From: Dysidea avara
Taxonomy: Eukaryota > Porifera > Demospongiae > Dictyoceratida > Dysideidae
Length of the DNA stretch: 64,000 bases
Assembly (NCBI RefSeq): GCF_963678975.1
Contig: NC_089284.1
Coordinates: forward strand, 2,632,001 to 2,696,000
Direction of reading: 5' to 3'
Below are positions 32,947 to 45,377 of the stretch, piece by piece. The notes beneath the pieces are model-generated. The model was given only the letters and a program-made list of their open reading frames with translations, had not been told where the DNA came from and did not search any database. The position numbers and the translations under genes were made by a program. How positions within the stretch are numbered: position 1 is the first letter of the stretch; every line of letters begins with the position of its first letter.

Positions 32947-35900
32947 ATGGCTGATAAGGCTGATTTATCACAGAGGGTGGAATCCCTGGAACAAGAGAAG
33001 CAAACATCTGAAGAAGAGTTTGGGCGCCAAAGAAAGAAGTTTATGCATCACATGATGGAAGCGGATGGTACGATAATTAAGCAGTTGCGGCGCTTATTTT
33101 AGTTGCTTGTTTGCTGTCACTTCCTTGCTTTTTCTATGCATGTGCTTCAGTAGAAATATTTGCATATTATTTATAATTTAATTTTTGAAGAGAAAATAAA
33201 GAATCTTCAGCAAACGTTGCAAAGAACTAAAGATGAATTGGGACACTTTAAATCAACCTCCAATGCAGCCATTCAGGAAAAAGAATCTACTATTGCTGTA
33301 AAGGCTGTTGCAGAAAATAATTTGAAACAACAGCTTGAAAGTAGCAAGAAAAAGTATGAAGGAGAAATAGCTAATCTTCGGCATGCACTCAAAGGTATGC
33401 AGAAGAATTTATTAGAATTTGGTGACATTTTAGCTAACTCCTAGTTGCTATGGAGCAAGGTGAATCGGAGAAGGTTCGTCTTGAGAGGGAACTTGTTAAG
33501 TTTAAAGCTGCTAAAAGAAGTCGTTCACCAAATTTGGAAACTGCCATGCTACAAGTAACCGTGCACACAGTACAATTTTCATACAGGCTTTTGGGTTACC
33601 AAGTCATGCTATAGAAGGCAACTAAAAAAGCCATGCATATTGACTTGTAGTGAAATGACTAAATAGCACCTATATAGCCTTACTATGAATGTGTCGATTT
33701 ATCTGTAACACTACACACACCAGCCATGTGATTGTGAAAATCATCCTTCCTTTTCCTATACGTAGGCAGAGGCAGAAACCAAGGTGCTGAAAGCAGTTGT
33801 AGTACCATTAGAACAGGTAATAGTAATTGCATAAGTAAAGTGTAAAAGACCCTGTTTTGTTGGCATTGGGAACTTGAGTGGTGTTTGTAAAATTTAAGTA
33901 GTGGTCCTAAAGGGCTGCAAGAATATCTTTTTGAGATTCTCCATTATTTGCTTTGTGGGTTTCTGAATGCCAAAATGAATTATGCAATTAGTCCTGCCTG
34001 GTCTCAGCTTGATAGATTAGAGATTTTAAAACACTGAAAAGGAATGCTAAAATGGAGAATACATGTAGGTGTTGCTATCTCAGTATGTGTATTTTATATT
34101 TGATATTATTTGTGGCCAGTGAACACCAGATTGCTGTGCACATAGATTACTTGTAGAAGTTGCTATACAGTATGTGACAATCTGGACTGTCATACAATAG
34201 ATTATGCGACTTTTTCATGACAGACTGGATTTAAGTGAAGAAGCATGGTATTCATCGCTTCCATAGAAATTTCAGCAACAACAGTAGTTACAGTGTACAT
34301 GTTTTGGTCAGTTATGGAAAGTAGAAATGTTTAGATTGATGGTTTGTTTCTCTATTTTAAAAATTGTTGTACGCTTCCAATAAGTTGTTACAAATTAACA
34401 CTGACTGATAGGCTGCCTGACACCTTCAGACAAGCATAATTCAATGACGGCTATAACTATGGCGTTGATTTTTACATTGACTTGCCTTTTGTTTTGGCAT
34501 ATGACAGTTCATACAATGCCTACGTCATGAACTTATATACCTCCTTCCCACTCAATGTGTGGCATCGCATCAAATTACTTTGTGTTGAAAGTCATCTGCA
34601 ATTTATGCACCGTCCCTCCAACTGTTGAAGTAAGCAGTATGCTAGCTTCATGTGAAAAGTTACATTGCTGATTATCAATTAGTTAGGAGTGTGCATTTTA
34701 TTGTGCAATTAAGCTTCATCCGCCCAGCACCATTCTTTCCTTTGATGTGCTATTAGAAGTTCAAAAAATTGACGAACAAGTATAAGGAGAATTTCCTAAT
34801 TCTTTTTGTACATGAATGTTACTTTCTATGGTATAAGTGGAGAGGTGTATTGTGTGTTACAGGAAATAGAGACACTGAAGGCTCAGTTGAAGGAGGCACA
34901 TGAGAAGCTGGCTGCTGCCCCAGTCACTACTGGAGAAGACCTTATTGATCTAAGTACCACCACGACCACGAATACTGCTGCTGGTGACGGTGATAGTAGT
35001 GTTGCTGAAGTGGAGAGGAAGTTGAAGGCTGAGCAGAGTGCTCGCCAGGACATGGAAATGCATGTCACTACTTTAAATTCACAGAGAGGTGTGTCTGTCT
35101 ATGTCTGTGTGTCTATGTATGTGTGTTTGTGTATGTGTGTCTGTGTATGTATCTGTCTGTGTGTGTATCTGTCTGTGTATGGGTGTCTGTCTATGTATCT
35201 ATCTGTCTGTGTATATCTGTCTGGTCTGTCTGTGTGTATGTCCGTCTCTGTATGTGTTGTGTGCATGGGTGTGTGATAATGTGTCTGTGTGTAGTCTGGT
35301 GTGTCTCTGTGTGTAGTCTGGTGTGTAGTCTGGTGTGTGTCTGTGTGTAGTCTGGTGTGTGTCTGTGTGTAGTCTGGTGTGTGTCTGTGTGCGCATGAGT
35401 TCAAAGAGTGTGCATGTAGGATGGATACATTGACTCAACACATGTACTATATTTGTAATGTATATTTTATTAGTGTATCTACAGCAAGAACTAGAAGCTA
35501 TACACAAGCAACTTAAAGCAGGTAATTACAATCTCACTTATACTTGTGTCATATCACTTTGCTTGTAGCTCAGCTAGACTTTCAAAAGGAGAAAACAGCT
35601 CATGAAGACCTCAAGCAAACATGGATCAATGCCAACCAACACTTTCTTGAACTACAGGCACAATATGAGGGCCGAATAAAATCATTAGAACTTAAGTCAA
35701 AGTGAGTATTAATATGTTTCCAAATATTTTTTGTTGCCATTGGATGTGTGTGTGCTGTCTACGTTACCTTAGTGCCAGTGGTGTTAATACTTATTCTATA
35801 GCTGATGTATGTAGGTAGGTAGGTAGGGAGGGAGGAAACATATTATATATGTGACCTGCTGAGTGAAAACCTGACTTGTTTGCATAATTCTGTTTTTGAG

Positions 35901-38900
35901 ATATATGCCATTGAAATACATTGGGTAAAAAATGCGTGCTACTTAAACAACTTTGCACATGTTTTAATTGCTTCAGTAAACAGTGAAGGAAGACTCAATA
36001 TCTAATATACCAATGAATTTTCCTATTCATGGCGAGTAAAACTAATTTGTTTTGTTTCGGTGCCATAAAGCAAACATGAGTTACATGTATGGTGGTTACG
36101 TTGCAGTAAAATGTAACTTTATCATTTTCGTTTCTAAGCTTGAACAACCTTCTTACTTATTAGCATGGACCAAAACTAACCTTTATGATTGTCCCAGTTC
36201 ATGGTGAATGGAATGACTCAAGTCCAACTCTGTAGCCCGTTGCACTCAAGACTTATGATGGATTAAATGAGTACCTGTAATTTTTTTCCTGTATAGGCAC
36301 TGTACAAATCGATTGTTTTGCTCTTCTTGTTGTCTATCACTAAAGCTCCAAAAGTACTTACATGGCGGAAACTTTAACAGCCCATTGGTTTTTCCCTCTA
36401 GACAACAAAAAGTGAAGTTCAAGGAAAATACAAACAAGTCGGGTTTTTGCTCAGCAGGTCACATATGTTGCAGTGTGATGTTAAAACACATAAAAATGCT
36501 AAAGCAAATAATGCCAACCATAGCTATTCCCCAGGATCACCGGGAAGGTTGGGAGAGGGATTGAAATCACTTATTTTAAATACATAAAATGTTAATAGTA
36601 AACATGTTAAATGTTGATGCCATTCATTGTCCAGGAACACAACCATTAGTACCACTTCATCCACTGATACCCAGTCCCCTCCGAATACATCTTCAACTAG
36701 TAATCGACAACCATCAAGTACCACATTAGTCCAGCCACCAAGTACTCAACCAAATGTCACAGTTGAGAGCACACAGGAGCAACCTGATGGAATGTACCAG
36801 AGTACAATTCCTATCATTGAACTGTCAGGGCCTCATAGCCACAAGAGGAGCATGTCTGATGGCATGTCAGCTCTGCCCATTCCTGAGAGCACTAATACTG
36901 TAGAGAATAAGAAATCATCATCGTTACAAGATGTGCATCAAGGTATTCATCAGGATCAAGGTGTTCATCAAGATCAAACTATACATCAAGATGCATCTAT
37001 TGTGAGTTGTGCTGTGAAGTTCATGGAGTGTGTGTTAAGCATAATTGGCAAACAGTTGTAGGATACATATCTTCATGCATGCAGACTAGCACTGTGATTA
37101 CTCACAGTACTTTCACCCCTCAAATGTCTCTAAACTTTAAGGAAAGGGTAGCAGTAAGGGAAAAGAATGGAGCCACTAACAGTAGACTCCATTAGCCTCC
37201 AGGCATTAATTTCTCAATGTGCTAGAAACATCCTCCCCCCTCCCCCCAGCTTATAATCCGACCAATGTTTATTTGAGTGTGACTTTTGTACAAGGAAATA
37301 TGGTACAGGAGGACAGTTCACTGTTATAATGAAATTGTTGCAAAAATGTTGCGAAGGGCATTCCATACAAATAATATATGTGCTGTGAAGTTCCAGTCAT
37401 TGTCAGGTAGTCTCAGTTGTGTGTGACTTTGTGTGGCATGTTTGTGTAATGTGTGTGTGTTGTACCTTACGACAGGAAATTTTGACAGAAGCAAAAGGTG
37501 TGAGGAATCCACACTCCATCAACTTTAATAAATTTAAAAATTACAAATCTAATCTAAACACTTACTTTTATCAAATTATTAAAAGTTGATGACTTTAGCT
37601 GAGTCATATCAAATTTTTCTTCCGTCAAAAACATACAAGTATATATGTTGGGTGTTTTAATCATGCTGATCAGGCCCAGGTGACAGACTTGAAAGAGGAA
37701 GTCAAGCGTCATAAAGAGATGTGTGCCAACTATGAGCAACAGTTACAACGAACACAACAGCAAATGACACAAGAAATGGCTGAGAAAGACGAGGCTGTGG
37801 AAGCGATAATGGATACTTTAGAAAAGCACAAAGTGAGTGGATCATAATAAGGAGTGGGGGTTTATTGGAATGGTAAATTTTAGACTACAATTTTGATGGA
37901 GAGAAAGAAAAGAGAAGGGTTGAAAAAGACATTGCAACGACTACAGGATGAAATGAAACAACAGGTAGATGCTATGTGAGGGGAGTACGTGTTTTAGGGA
38001 GTGTAGTAGGGAGTGCTCATAAGTAGTGCTTGAGCCAGGGAGGGGTTTTGATTGTTGCTGAAAAATATTTGAGGAGGAAAATGCATGTGATGATACGTTT
38101 GTCAAAATGTTCCTAATTGTGCTGCAGTGTGACTGCTCTATTAGAGTATCTTGATCTTTTGCAACGCTGGTACAGTAGTGATATATTCATTTCCCCTATT
38201 TGATTGAAAGTCCAGTAGAAAAAAAACGTTAGGGATGGAGCATTAGTATTCTAAATTTATAACACAACTCACCAGTTCTAGTTGTTGGTTAGGGTTCAGC
38301 TTTTACAGTTAGCAGTTCTAGTGAGGGGGTTAGTACAGTGGATCCTCGGTTATCCAAACGCCTTTGTTCCTAGAGTTAGACAAAAGTGTTCAGATTAGTG
38401 AATTTGTTCAGATAAATGAAGCCCTTTGATTTATATATACAGATTTCTAATTACTCTAATAGAACAGTCATTTACTCTAATAGAACACACGCTAATGACA
38501 GAATACTCTAATCGAACAGTCAGTCTTAGTGTTCGGATAATCAAGGTGTTCGGATAATCAAGGTGTTCGGATAATCAAGGTGTTTGGATAACTGAGGTTC
38601 GGAGAAGCGAGGATCCACTGTACTGTACATTAGGGATCATGAAGGTTTGGGCTTTTCTGGCTAAAAATGTCACCCTAAAGCCACCTCACACTACCATTCT
38701 GGCACCTTGGTAGTATTTGGTTAGGTATGACTAAGCCCAAAAGTACCTTCAGTACGACCTGAAACGCTTCCAATATGACACTACAAATAATTATTTAATG
38801 GAATTTTCCACTGACTGACTGATGCCTTCAGACAAACACAACTCGATAACAGCTAAGACCACTGGCTTGATATTTTCATTGCTCAACATTGCTTCAGCCT

Positions 38901-41900
38901 GACAGGTGCCTTTTGGCATACCACAGTACGTACAATGCATGTTTCATGGACTTATCTGTGTCCTCTTCTTGTGTCCCATTTGTCTTTGCTAACAGTGCAA
39001 GGTATTGATTCGCGATAACTCCACGCTATCGCTTCAAATTCCCTACGTTTGTAATGGGAATCATTTGTGTTTTCCATTGTGACTGGATTGATTGCAGAGG
39101 TCCTTCTCATAGTGTTCTTCGTTTGTAGCGCTGTATAGTGGGCTGAACATAGCTGAAATGAAGCATAATGGCCACTCCACTACTTCAGTAATTGATATAT
39201 TTAGTTGGAGCGTGTGTTCAAATGAAAACAGTTAGCCTGGTACCATTCTTTCTTCTAATGTGGTTACAGTGTTATGCACAGGTTCACCAGTCATAATAAT
39301 GTTGCAGGTAAAGTAAACAACCAAGTATAAGGAAAAATTAGGAGTTTTAACTTTGATTATAGGGATTGTAGAAATAAAACAAGGGAGGTCACCTACACCT
39401 GAAGATACACTACTTCAGTTGTGGTATAGACTGAAATAGGAATTTAATGTCCACTAGTATATCTTCAGGTTTAGGCGGCCTCCCTTGTTTCACTACTTTT
39501 TATTAGTTCCTAATTTTTCGTTATACTTGTTAAATAGAAGCTGAGGAACATATTGCCTTACATCTAAAATAAAACGGTTGGGAATGGTAGTGTACTGGGT
39601 AGCATTCTGGTAACCAAGAATGCTGGGTAATTTCATTTTGTTCCCATTTTTAGTTTCTTCTTTTCTTCGCGTTTAAGTTATATGTTATTGTCCTGTCCCT
39701 CTGATTTTAGGTGGAGTCTTATCAAGAAAGTGAAAAGGAATTAAAATCAACACTTGCCAGCCTGCAGGATAATTTTGTCAAGGCAAAACAAGATGCCCAG
39801 CAGCAAGTGGTGAGTTGTATTTTGCAGTGATCAGATGTTTTACCACATTATACAGGCACGCATGAGCGAGGAAAGAATCATCTTAACTCAACAGGTCTAT
39901 ATTTCTGTGTGTGTGTGTTTGTGTCATGCACGCATGCACTTTTTTAGTATGCCTTTGTCATTTATTCAGCATACACACCTTCTCATAGTATGTACTCTAT
40001 TTTCACTGTTCAGACGGAGACCGCCAGAGAAGAGTATGAATGTTTGAAGGCAGTTCAGTCTGAGGAGATGCATGCTCAGCTCAAAAAGATAACCACAGCA
40101 GAATTGGTATGTCCTGTATGACACTGGTACACCATTTTCATAATACCTTGGATTATTGTACTAGTGAATTAAGCAGACGTACCATGCTATACATTGATCA
40201 TCAGACTGCATATTTAACATTATCTATCCTGTTTGCTTGAAAAGCAGAATTGCTCAATTATTTTAACAAACATGTACAAATAAAAGCTGCCAATGTTATT
40301 GTCTATGTAACTGTTTGATAGTGTTAGCTCAAATTTGTTTGCTATAGGCACAAAAAGAAGCCGAGTCCAATGTAGCGACAACATTTGAAGAGTTGACAGC
40401 TCTACAGGCCAAACTACAAGAAGTAGAGAACAAGTTATCTAGTGAAATAATGTTCCTCAAAGAGCAACTACAGTCGGAACAGAACAGCAAGGATGAGTTA
40501 GAAGCCACACTCTCATCCCAGTTGTCATCAGCTAACCAAGAAATTGGTATGTATGTTTATATTCTCCTAGTATGGTATGTATTAGGGCTGAGCGATACTG
40601 CCATTTTAGTATTATGATCGATACTAAAGCCACTATTCACGATACTGAATAGTTCACGATACTTACAAATATGTCAATCATAGCTGGTGCCACATAGTGT
40701 ATTGCTCAGTATTCCTGCAGGAAGTCTTCAAAAGTAGCATCAAACTAGCCACTGTCAACCTTGTTTACAGTAACAGTTATTGTAACACATACTTTGAAGT
40801 TATGTTATGGTGTTCACACCTCTCTGCAGGGGTAACCAGGTTATGACTTACAAGGATTCTTGAGCCTAGTACAGCATAACAAATGGATTTTCAATGACAG
40901 TAATGTACAGGCATGGTATCACGATAGTTAATAACAAAATATCGCGATATCGATACTGTCGAAATATCGATAAAACGGTAGTATCGCTCAGCCCTAGTAT
41001 GTATGTCTATACCATATTATAAGTTAGATATTTGTGCATCTATATGGCAGGAAATTCCTACCGTACGGAGGGAAACTTTGGAGGAGGAAAAATTTGGTGA
41101 ATCAAGAAAAAATATCACTGTTGGCAAAATAAAATTAGGCGAATTGTTAGAAAAGCACATGCCCTATTTAATTAATTAGATTACTAATCGCTGTGAAGCA
41201 AGGATCTGGAGTGCCACGCTTCTTTGGCACCTGGAGTCAGCAATCAACTAAAAGGTAATACTATATGGACAGTAGATCTACACCCTCTGGAATATAGTGA
41301 GTATTGTACTTGATATGGTAGCACTCGCTACTTGTCACGTCCATTTTGAGGTGAGGTCACGGATACAGCTAGCTACCTAGTGAAGTAGTCGAGGCAGGCT
41401 TGGCTCTAGTTCGATGCCTGGCCCAGTAGCCCTTGGTCGAGTGGAAAATTGTTTAGTTCGAGGCTTGGTTTGCTGTTTTCTTTACTAGCAAAATATTTGG
41501 ATGGGGAAAATTTGGTAAATTTGTGGTCATTTGTTAAATTCACCAAATTTTAATGGCGCCAAAGTTTCCCTCCATACGATATTTCATATATTACTAGCGC
41601 CATGGCAACCATGCATGTTCACGTGACACAATTTAGTGGTCCTGCACATTAGGAATGCATAGTCTGACGCCGCCCGCCCTTTTTGTGAAGGGGCACAATA
41701 AGTGTGCCATGCCTATATGCAATATTGAATGTTAGTTTGACCAATCACCCAAGCCAATGCAGGCTAATAGCTCACACTGTGCTTATGGTATTATGGAATT
41801 AGTTTAGCCAAATAAGAATTAAGTTATTCATCGCCTTCCAAATTTGTGGTGATTCTTGCTATGCTACTACTATATAGTCTCCCAGAGATTCTGTGGTAAC

Positions 41901-44900
41901 CAATATATTTGAAATGGTTTATAAAAATGTTATAACAGTTGTGTAGTCTCAGCAAAATCTAAATATCCAGGCCAGTTATATATCATACAACTTTTGTTAA
42001 ATGCTGTCTTCAAGTCTTTTTTTAAAATTTTTTTGTTACAGCTCAGTTACACACACTCAACAAGGAACTAGTCAAAGAAAAAGCAGAGGTGAGAATGTGT
42101 AAAAACAAGTGTCTATTTGTAGCTACCATGAACACTTACAGTAGCAAAAATGAATTGGCGATTACCCACTGTATTAGCAGGTGTTTCTAGGACTATCTTT
42201 GAGTAATATTTTAGGAAGGCAGCAGTTTCCTGGAGTCACGGTTACTCTCTATAGCAGCCGCTTTGGGACCCTGAAAGTTTGGTCCGGTTTTGCTGCCATA
42301 TTATAGAGGTTTTTGTAATGTGTGTAGTCAGACTTCTAGGAACCAAAATTTTTGTCCTTATTTATTTTATCCAGATAGTTTGTCAAGAGGGGTGTCATTA
42401 TTAAAGTTGATGTCATTGCAACCATATCTTGGCCACCACTTTTGATTTCTCAACTTTTTAAACTCTGGCTTTTTTGAAGCCTGTCCTTACAGCTTGGCAC
42501 TTAACTGAACTGATGTTAGTATGTTTGGGAAAAATATTACTGCATCCTTGTTGCTAGGCAATGGCAACTAGTCAGTCAATCAAGGAGAAGTGTAAGCAGT
42601 TTGTAGAAAATCAAGCGAAGGAAGTGGAAGCTGTTCAGAGAGAAAATGTTAGCGTAAATGATTGTACCATCATTTATTATTTATAGATTCATCCGTTCAT
42701 TTTCTGTGCATTTTGTACTGGTAAAAGGACACAATATGTAGTTGTATGATAGGGTTGAAAGAGTTGCACAAAAATTGGTATCCCTTTAAAAATCCATAAC
42801 TAGTAGTGATATAGATACTATGAAAATTTTGCTGAAAAAAAGCCATGGAACAAGAAGGGATCGCTGGGGTGGTAATGTAAACCACAAATCCCTATTTTGA
42901 CCCTTTGTCATTAAATTTTAGTTACATGCTCCATCATTTTGAAACGAGTCAAGGTAGGGATTTGTGGTTTACATTACCACCCCAGTAATCCCTTCTTGTT
43001 TCATGGATTTTTCAGCAATCCCTATTCTCCCTCTCAATTCATCTATTTTTATTAATCCAGTACTGGATTATGGATTTGTTTTATTGATAATGAAGACTGT
43101 TGTGAATAGTGTAATTATTCTGCATAGTAATGCCATCAACGTTTCAGTACACACATGAAACTGATCAAATTGCAATGTGCATTTACAGAGTCTCCTAATA
43201 TGAGCTAGAATTTACATTACTAGTGCAATTCAATACAAGGGTTGTTGTTATCAAGCTTCCTGGCCTATACTGAGTTTAATAAGGACAGATTTTATTAGCA
43301 ACAAGCAGCGTACACCAGAAAACCTAACTCTGAACACAATCTTGTATGGCTTTGCATGCATAATGACCTTTTAGCAAGAAGAAACAACCCGGTTTGGGCT
43401 GTTTCCATCCTAAAACGAAATCAAAAATAGGTCATGGACACGCACAATGATCCATTCAGCAAGCTTAGCTACTTTATATCCCAGGATTCTACTTTTTATC
43501 TCAGGATTCTACTTGTAAACTTCGTTATGCCTTTGAAAGAATAATAATATTATATGAACAAAATGGCAAATTTCAGTTTTGTCTGAAATACACATACTGT
43601 TTCCTTTTCACTTGATACTTACTAGTCGAACAATACTCATTTGCAAAGGACCGCTAGAGGGTTGCTCTGAGTCGAAGAATGCTTATGGTCTTTAGGTGTG
43701 CATTTTATTAGGATTTTTGCAACAAACCAAAAAAAATCATGGGCGATCCCTATAATGAACCCACTACAGTAGAACCTCAGTTATCCGAACCCCTTGGGAC
43801 CAGGGGTGGTCCATAAGTCTGAAAAGTTCGTATCTCTGAAACTGTGTATAAATAACCTTAAATAGCATTGAGAACAGTTTTTTTAAATTTTAGTATATCA
43901 ACTACCCTGATAGAACAGTCACTACTCTAATAGAGCAGTCATTTCCGTGGTTCCACTGTATCGTGATTATCCAGAATGAAGGAGTGGACTTGTGCTGTGT
44001 TGTGGGCTCTTCTACTGGTTGTCAAGGTAATCTTGTGACTGCTATTAGAATAGTCAGCATTACGTAACTGCTTTATTAGAGTATCTTGTTTGCATTATTG
44101 TTCAATATGTAAGTATCATAGTGGGGAAGCATTGTTTAACATTTAACAAATAAATAAATAAATAGGAGTGGTCCCGAACTTATTGGGTCCTGAGTGTGCT
44201 CAGATAATCAAAAGTTCTAATAAAGAACCCCATTCATTTATATACAGAGCCCTGTTTAATTACTTTAATAGAATTAGACACATACAATGTTCCCTCCATT
44301 GTCCAGCCATCAATTAACCAAACATTCCATTACCCAAATGGTAGAAATGACTGTTCTATTGTACATTCATCATTATTTTGAGACAGCTGAGTTCTCATCT
44401 TCCCAATACAGTAAATTGCAAGACAGTTGTCAGTTACAATTCCTTTTGCTGGTGATATCTTGTGAAAACAGCCAATCAGATATTTCGTAAGAATTTGAAA
44501 ATGTTTGGCCGCCTATCATTGGTTGGTTTTCACGTGAGTCCCATTCAGAATTTTTGTACGACTGACAACCGACATGCAAATCACTGTACTACAAATACTG
44601 TGTTAAATCCAGAGGTTTCCTTGACACCCCCTCCATCATATCACATAAAGCGCCTCTCATTCCTTTGGTGTACTTTTTGCATACTCTCTCTGATATGATT
44701 TGTCAAAGCTTTGCCTCTATGTGATGGAGTGTATTTGATCACCTAGCACAACCAGACTGTGTGACTCGCCTAGACTGCAAGATACCTGGGGGTCAAGTTT
44801 AGTTTTCTGTGTCTGTGTAGCCATACCACTTTTTTCTTTTGTGTGGGGGTAGGGAAAAAAGGGTCTGGTACACAGAATTCTTATCTTAGGTGTACCAGAT

Positions 44901-45377
44901 CCTTTTTTTCCCACCCCCACACAAAAGAAAAAAGTGGTATGGCTATGCAAGACTACTGCTACACAGGTTTTCAGTAGTGCAATAGTTATTACTAAATGTC
45001 ATGTTATGAGTAATCATCAGTGATTTTTCATTCAGAGGGGTAAAGTAGGGATTTCTATTATCATGGGGGGGGGGCATAAATAACTAAGAAATTTTAATGC
45101 TGTGTAGTGTGCTTGGGGGTCCCCCAGAAAGTTTTGCAAAGCAATCATTATGAGGTTGATGCCCACATAGCTGCCAGTTATATGCTTTTATTTGTGGTGT
45201 GTATTTTTTATAATCTATAGCATTCTAAAGATGTGGAAATTGTCGAGCTCAAAAAGGTAATAGATGGCCTCAAGGCTACTACTCAAACAGATGATACACA
45301 GGTGATGTTGGTGCTCAGACTGCTGTCTTGTAATAATGTTTTTTGTTTGTTTGTTTGTTTTTCAGGTTAATAGCTAG
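32947..45377 (+). CDS. RABEP1: Rabaptin (Rab GTPase-binding effector protein)
   Basis: Eighteen exons join in frame to 719 residues: 32947-33067, 33191-33394, 33445-33554, 33766-33816, 34863-35088, 35474-35521, 35569-35701, 36635-37001, 37674-37832, 37884-37964, 39711-39809, 39856-39894, 40014-40106, 40348-40546, 42042-42088, 42558-42647 (or to 42656), 45221-45301, 45366-45377. It is nearly all heptad coiled coil with a Ser/Thr-rich linker (about residues 300-420, including a QDQGVHQDQ repeat). Diagnostic matches to animal RABEP1/2 are VVVPLEQEIETLKAQLKEA (human VVMPMEKEIAALKDKL), RKLKAEQSARQDMEMHV, HEDLKQTWINANQHFLE, EMCANYEQQLQ and SSEIMFLKEQLQSEQ. Rabaptins bind Rab5 and Rab4 on early endosomes and act with Rabex-5. 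The very C-terminal Rab5-binding part is poorly conserved here. The symbol denotes the family; the sequence could equally be the single ancestor of RABEP1 and RABEP2. Its N-half is paralogous to 3947-8345. Confidence 0.9.
34385..34790 (-). repeat. Dispersed repeat family R, reverse copy F (rabaptin intron 4)
   Basis: Reverse-strand body fragment: GACACCTTCAGACAAGCATA, TTGACTTGCCTTTTGTTTTG, and AACAAGTATAAGGAGAATTT at the side where the hairpin would start. The hairpin itself is absent. It ends about 70 bases before exon 5. Confidence 0.5.
35089..35400 (+). repeat. TG-rich microsatellite directly after rabaptin exon 5
   Basis: About 310 bases of (TGTGTC)n and (TGTGTAGTCTGG)n type repeat, starting at the donor GTGTGTCTG of exon 5. 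It creates long false open frames on both strands. Confidence 0.9.
38336..38620. mobile_element. pogo/Tigger-like MITE, whole (rabaptin intron 10)
   Basis: 285 bp. The ends CAGTGGATCCTCGGTTATCC and (reverse) GCGAGGATCCACTG are flanked by TA on both sides. The interior has three or more copies of the ACTCTAATAGAACAGTCA motif (38448-38525) and three tandem copies of TTCGGATAATCAAGGTG. No transposase. Confidence 0.8.
38636..39545 (-). repeat. Dispersed repeat family R, reverse copy E, with terminal hairpin type I (rabaptin intron 10)
   Basis: The reverse-oriented body 38636-39300 ends with GGTTCACCAGTCATAATAAT. Then a palindrome at 39317-39545 has arms AACAAGGGAGGTCACCTACA and CCTGAAGATACACTA. 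Together with copies D and H it shows that the hairpin is a fixed part of one end of family R. Confidence 0.65.
40583..40996. mobile_element. hAT MITE with TAGGGCTGAGCGATACT ends (rabaptin intron 14)
   Basis: 414 bp. The ends TAGGGCTGAGCGATACTGCC and its inverse (GTATCGCTCAGCCCTA) have the 8-bp target duplication GTATGTAT on both sides (40575-40582 and 40997-41004). No transposase. It starts 36 bases after exon 14. Confidence 0.9.
41059..41581. mobile_element. MITE with TACCGTACGGAGGGAAACTTT ends (rabaptin intron 14)
   Basis: The left end TACCGTACGGAGGGAAACTT and the right end (AAGTTTCCCTCCATACGATA) are inverted copies. AAAATTTGGTGAAT-like text follows on both sides. About 520 bp and non-coding. 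The TACCGTA start is shared with the elements at 8406 and 53091. Confidence 0.65.
42831..43018. repeat. Hairpin element type IV (rabaptin intron 16)
   Basis: The arms are GCTGAAAAAAAGCCATGGAA, CAAGAAGGGAT, GGGGTGGTAATGTAAACCAC and AAATCCCTA, matched in reverse to 43018. The loop lies near 42900-42950. The outer arm keeps the GAACAAGA-like part of the shared module, while the inner arm differs wholly from types I-III. Confidence 0.7.
43767..43958. mobile_element. pogo/Tigger-like MITE, short whole copy (rabaptin intron 16)
   Basis: 192 bp. CAGTAGAACCTCAGTTATCC at the left, GGTTCCACTG in reverse at the right, TA on both sides. It contains two copies of the ACTCTAATAGAGCAGTCA motif. Confidence 0.75.
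44140..44370. mobile_element. Degenerate pogo/Tigger-like MITE
   Basis: GTGGTCCCGAACTTATTGGG, CAGATAATCAAAAGTTC and ATTTATATACAGAGCCCTGT match inner text of the copies at 38336 and 28337. A (AAAT)n tract precedes it at 44145-44163. The borders are unclear. Confidence 0.4.
44818..44946. repeat. Long hairpin, purine/pyrimidine arms (rabaptin intron 16)
   Basis: The left arm TAGCCATACCACTTTTTTCT, running on through TTTGTGTGGGGGTAGGG, pairs with the right arm CCCACCCCCACACAAAAGAA and AAAAGTGGTATGGCTA. The arms are about 55 bases with a loop of about 20. Confidence 0.7.

Noticed and set aside
34806-35276. A 156-codon plus frame covering rabaptin exon 5
   Set aside because: Only 34863-35088 is exon. 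The start lies in an intron, and the tail is a translated TG microsatellite.
35089-35400. Regular TG repeats considered as a CRISPR-like array
   Set aside because: No repeat-spacer structure. It is a simple microsatellite in a eukaryotic intron.
37002-37061. Alternative rabaptin end by reading past exon 8 to a stop
   Set aside because: A GTGAGT donor at 37002 and the homologous continuation EMCANYEQQLQ in the next exon favour splicing. The short form remains only a possibility.
45100-45377. Whether the rabaptin gene continues into the LINE after 45377
   Set aside because: The last exon ends in a stop after VNS, the total length is a whole number of codons, and the following sequence is LINE endonuclease and reverse transcriptase.
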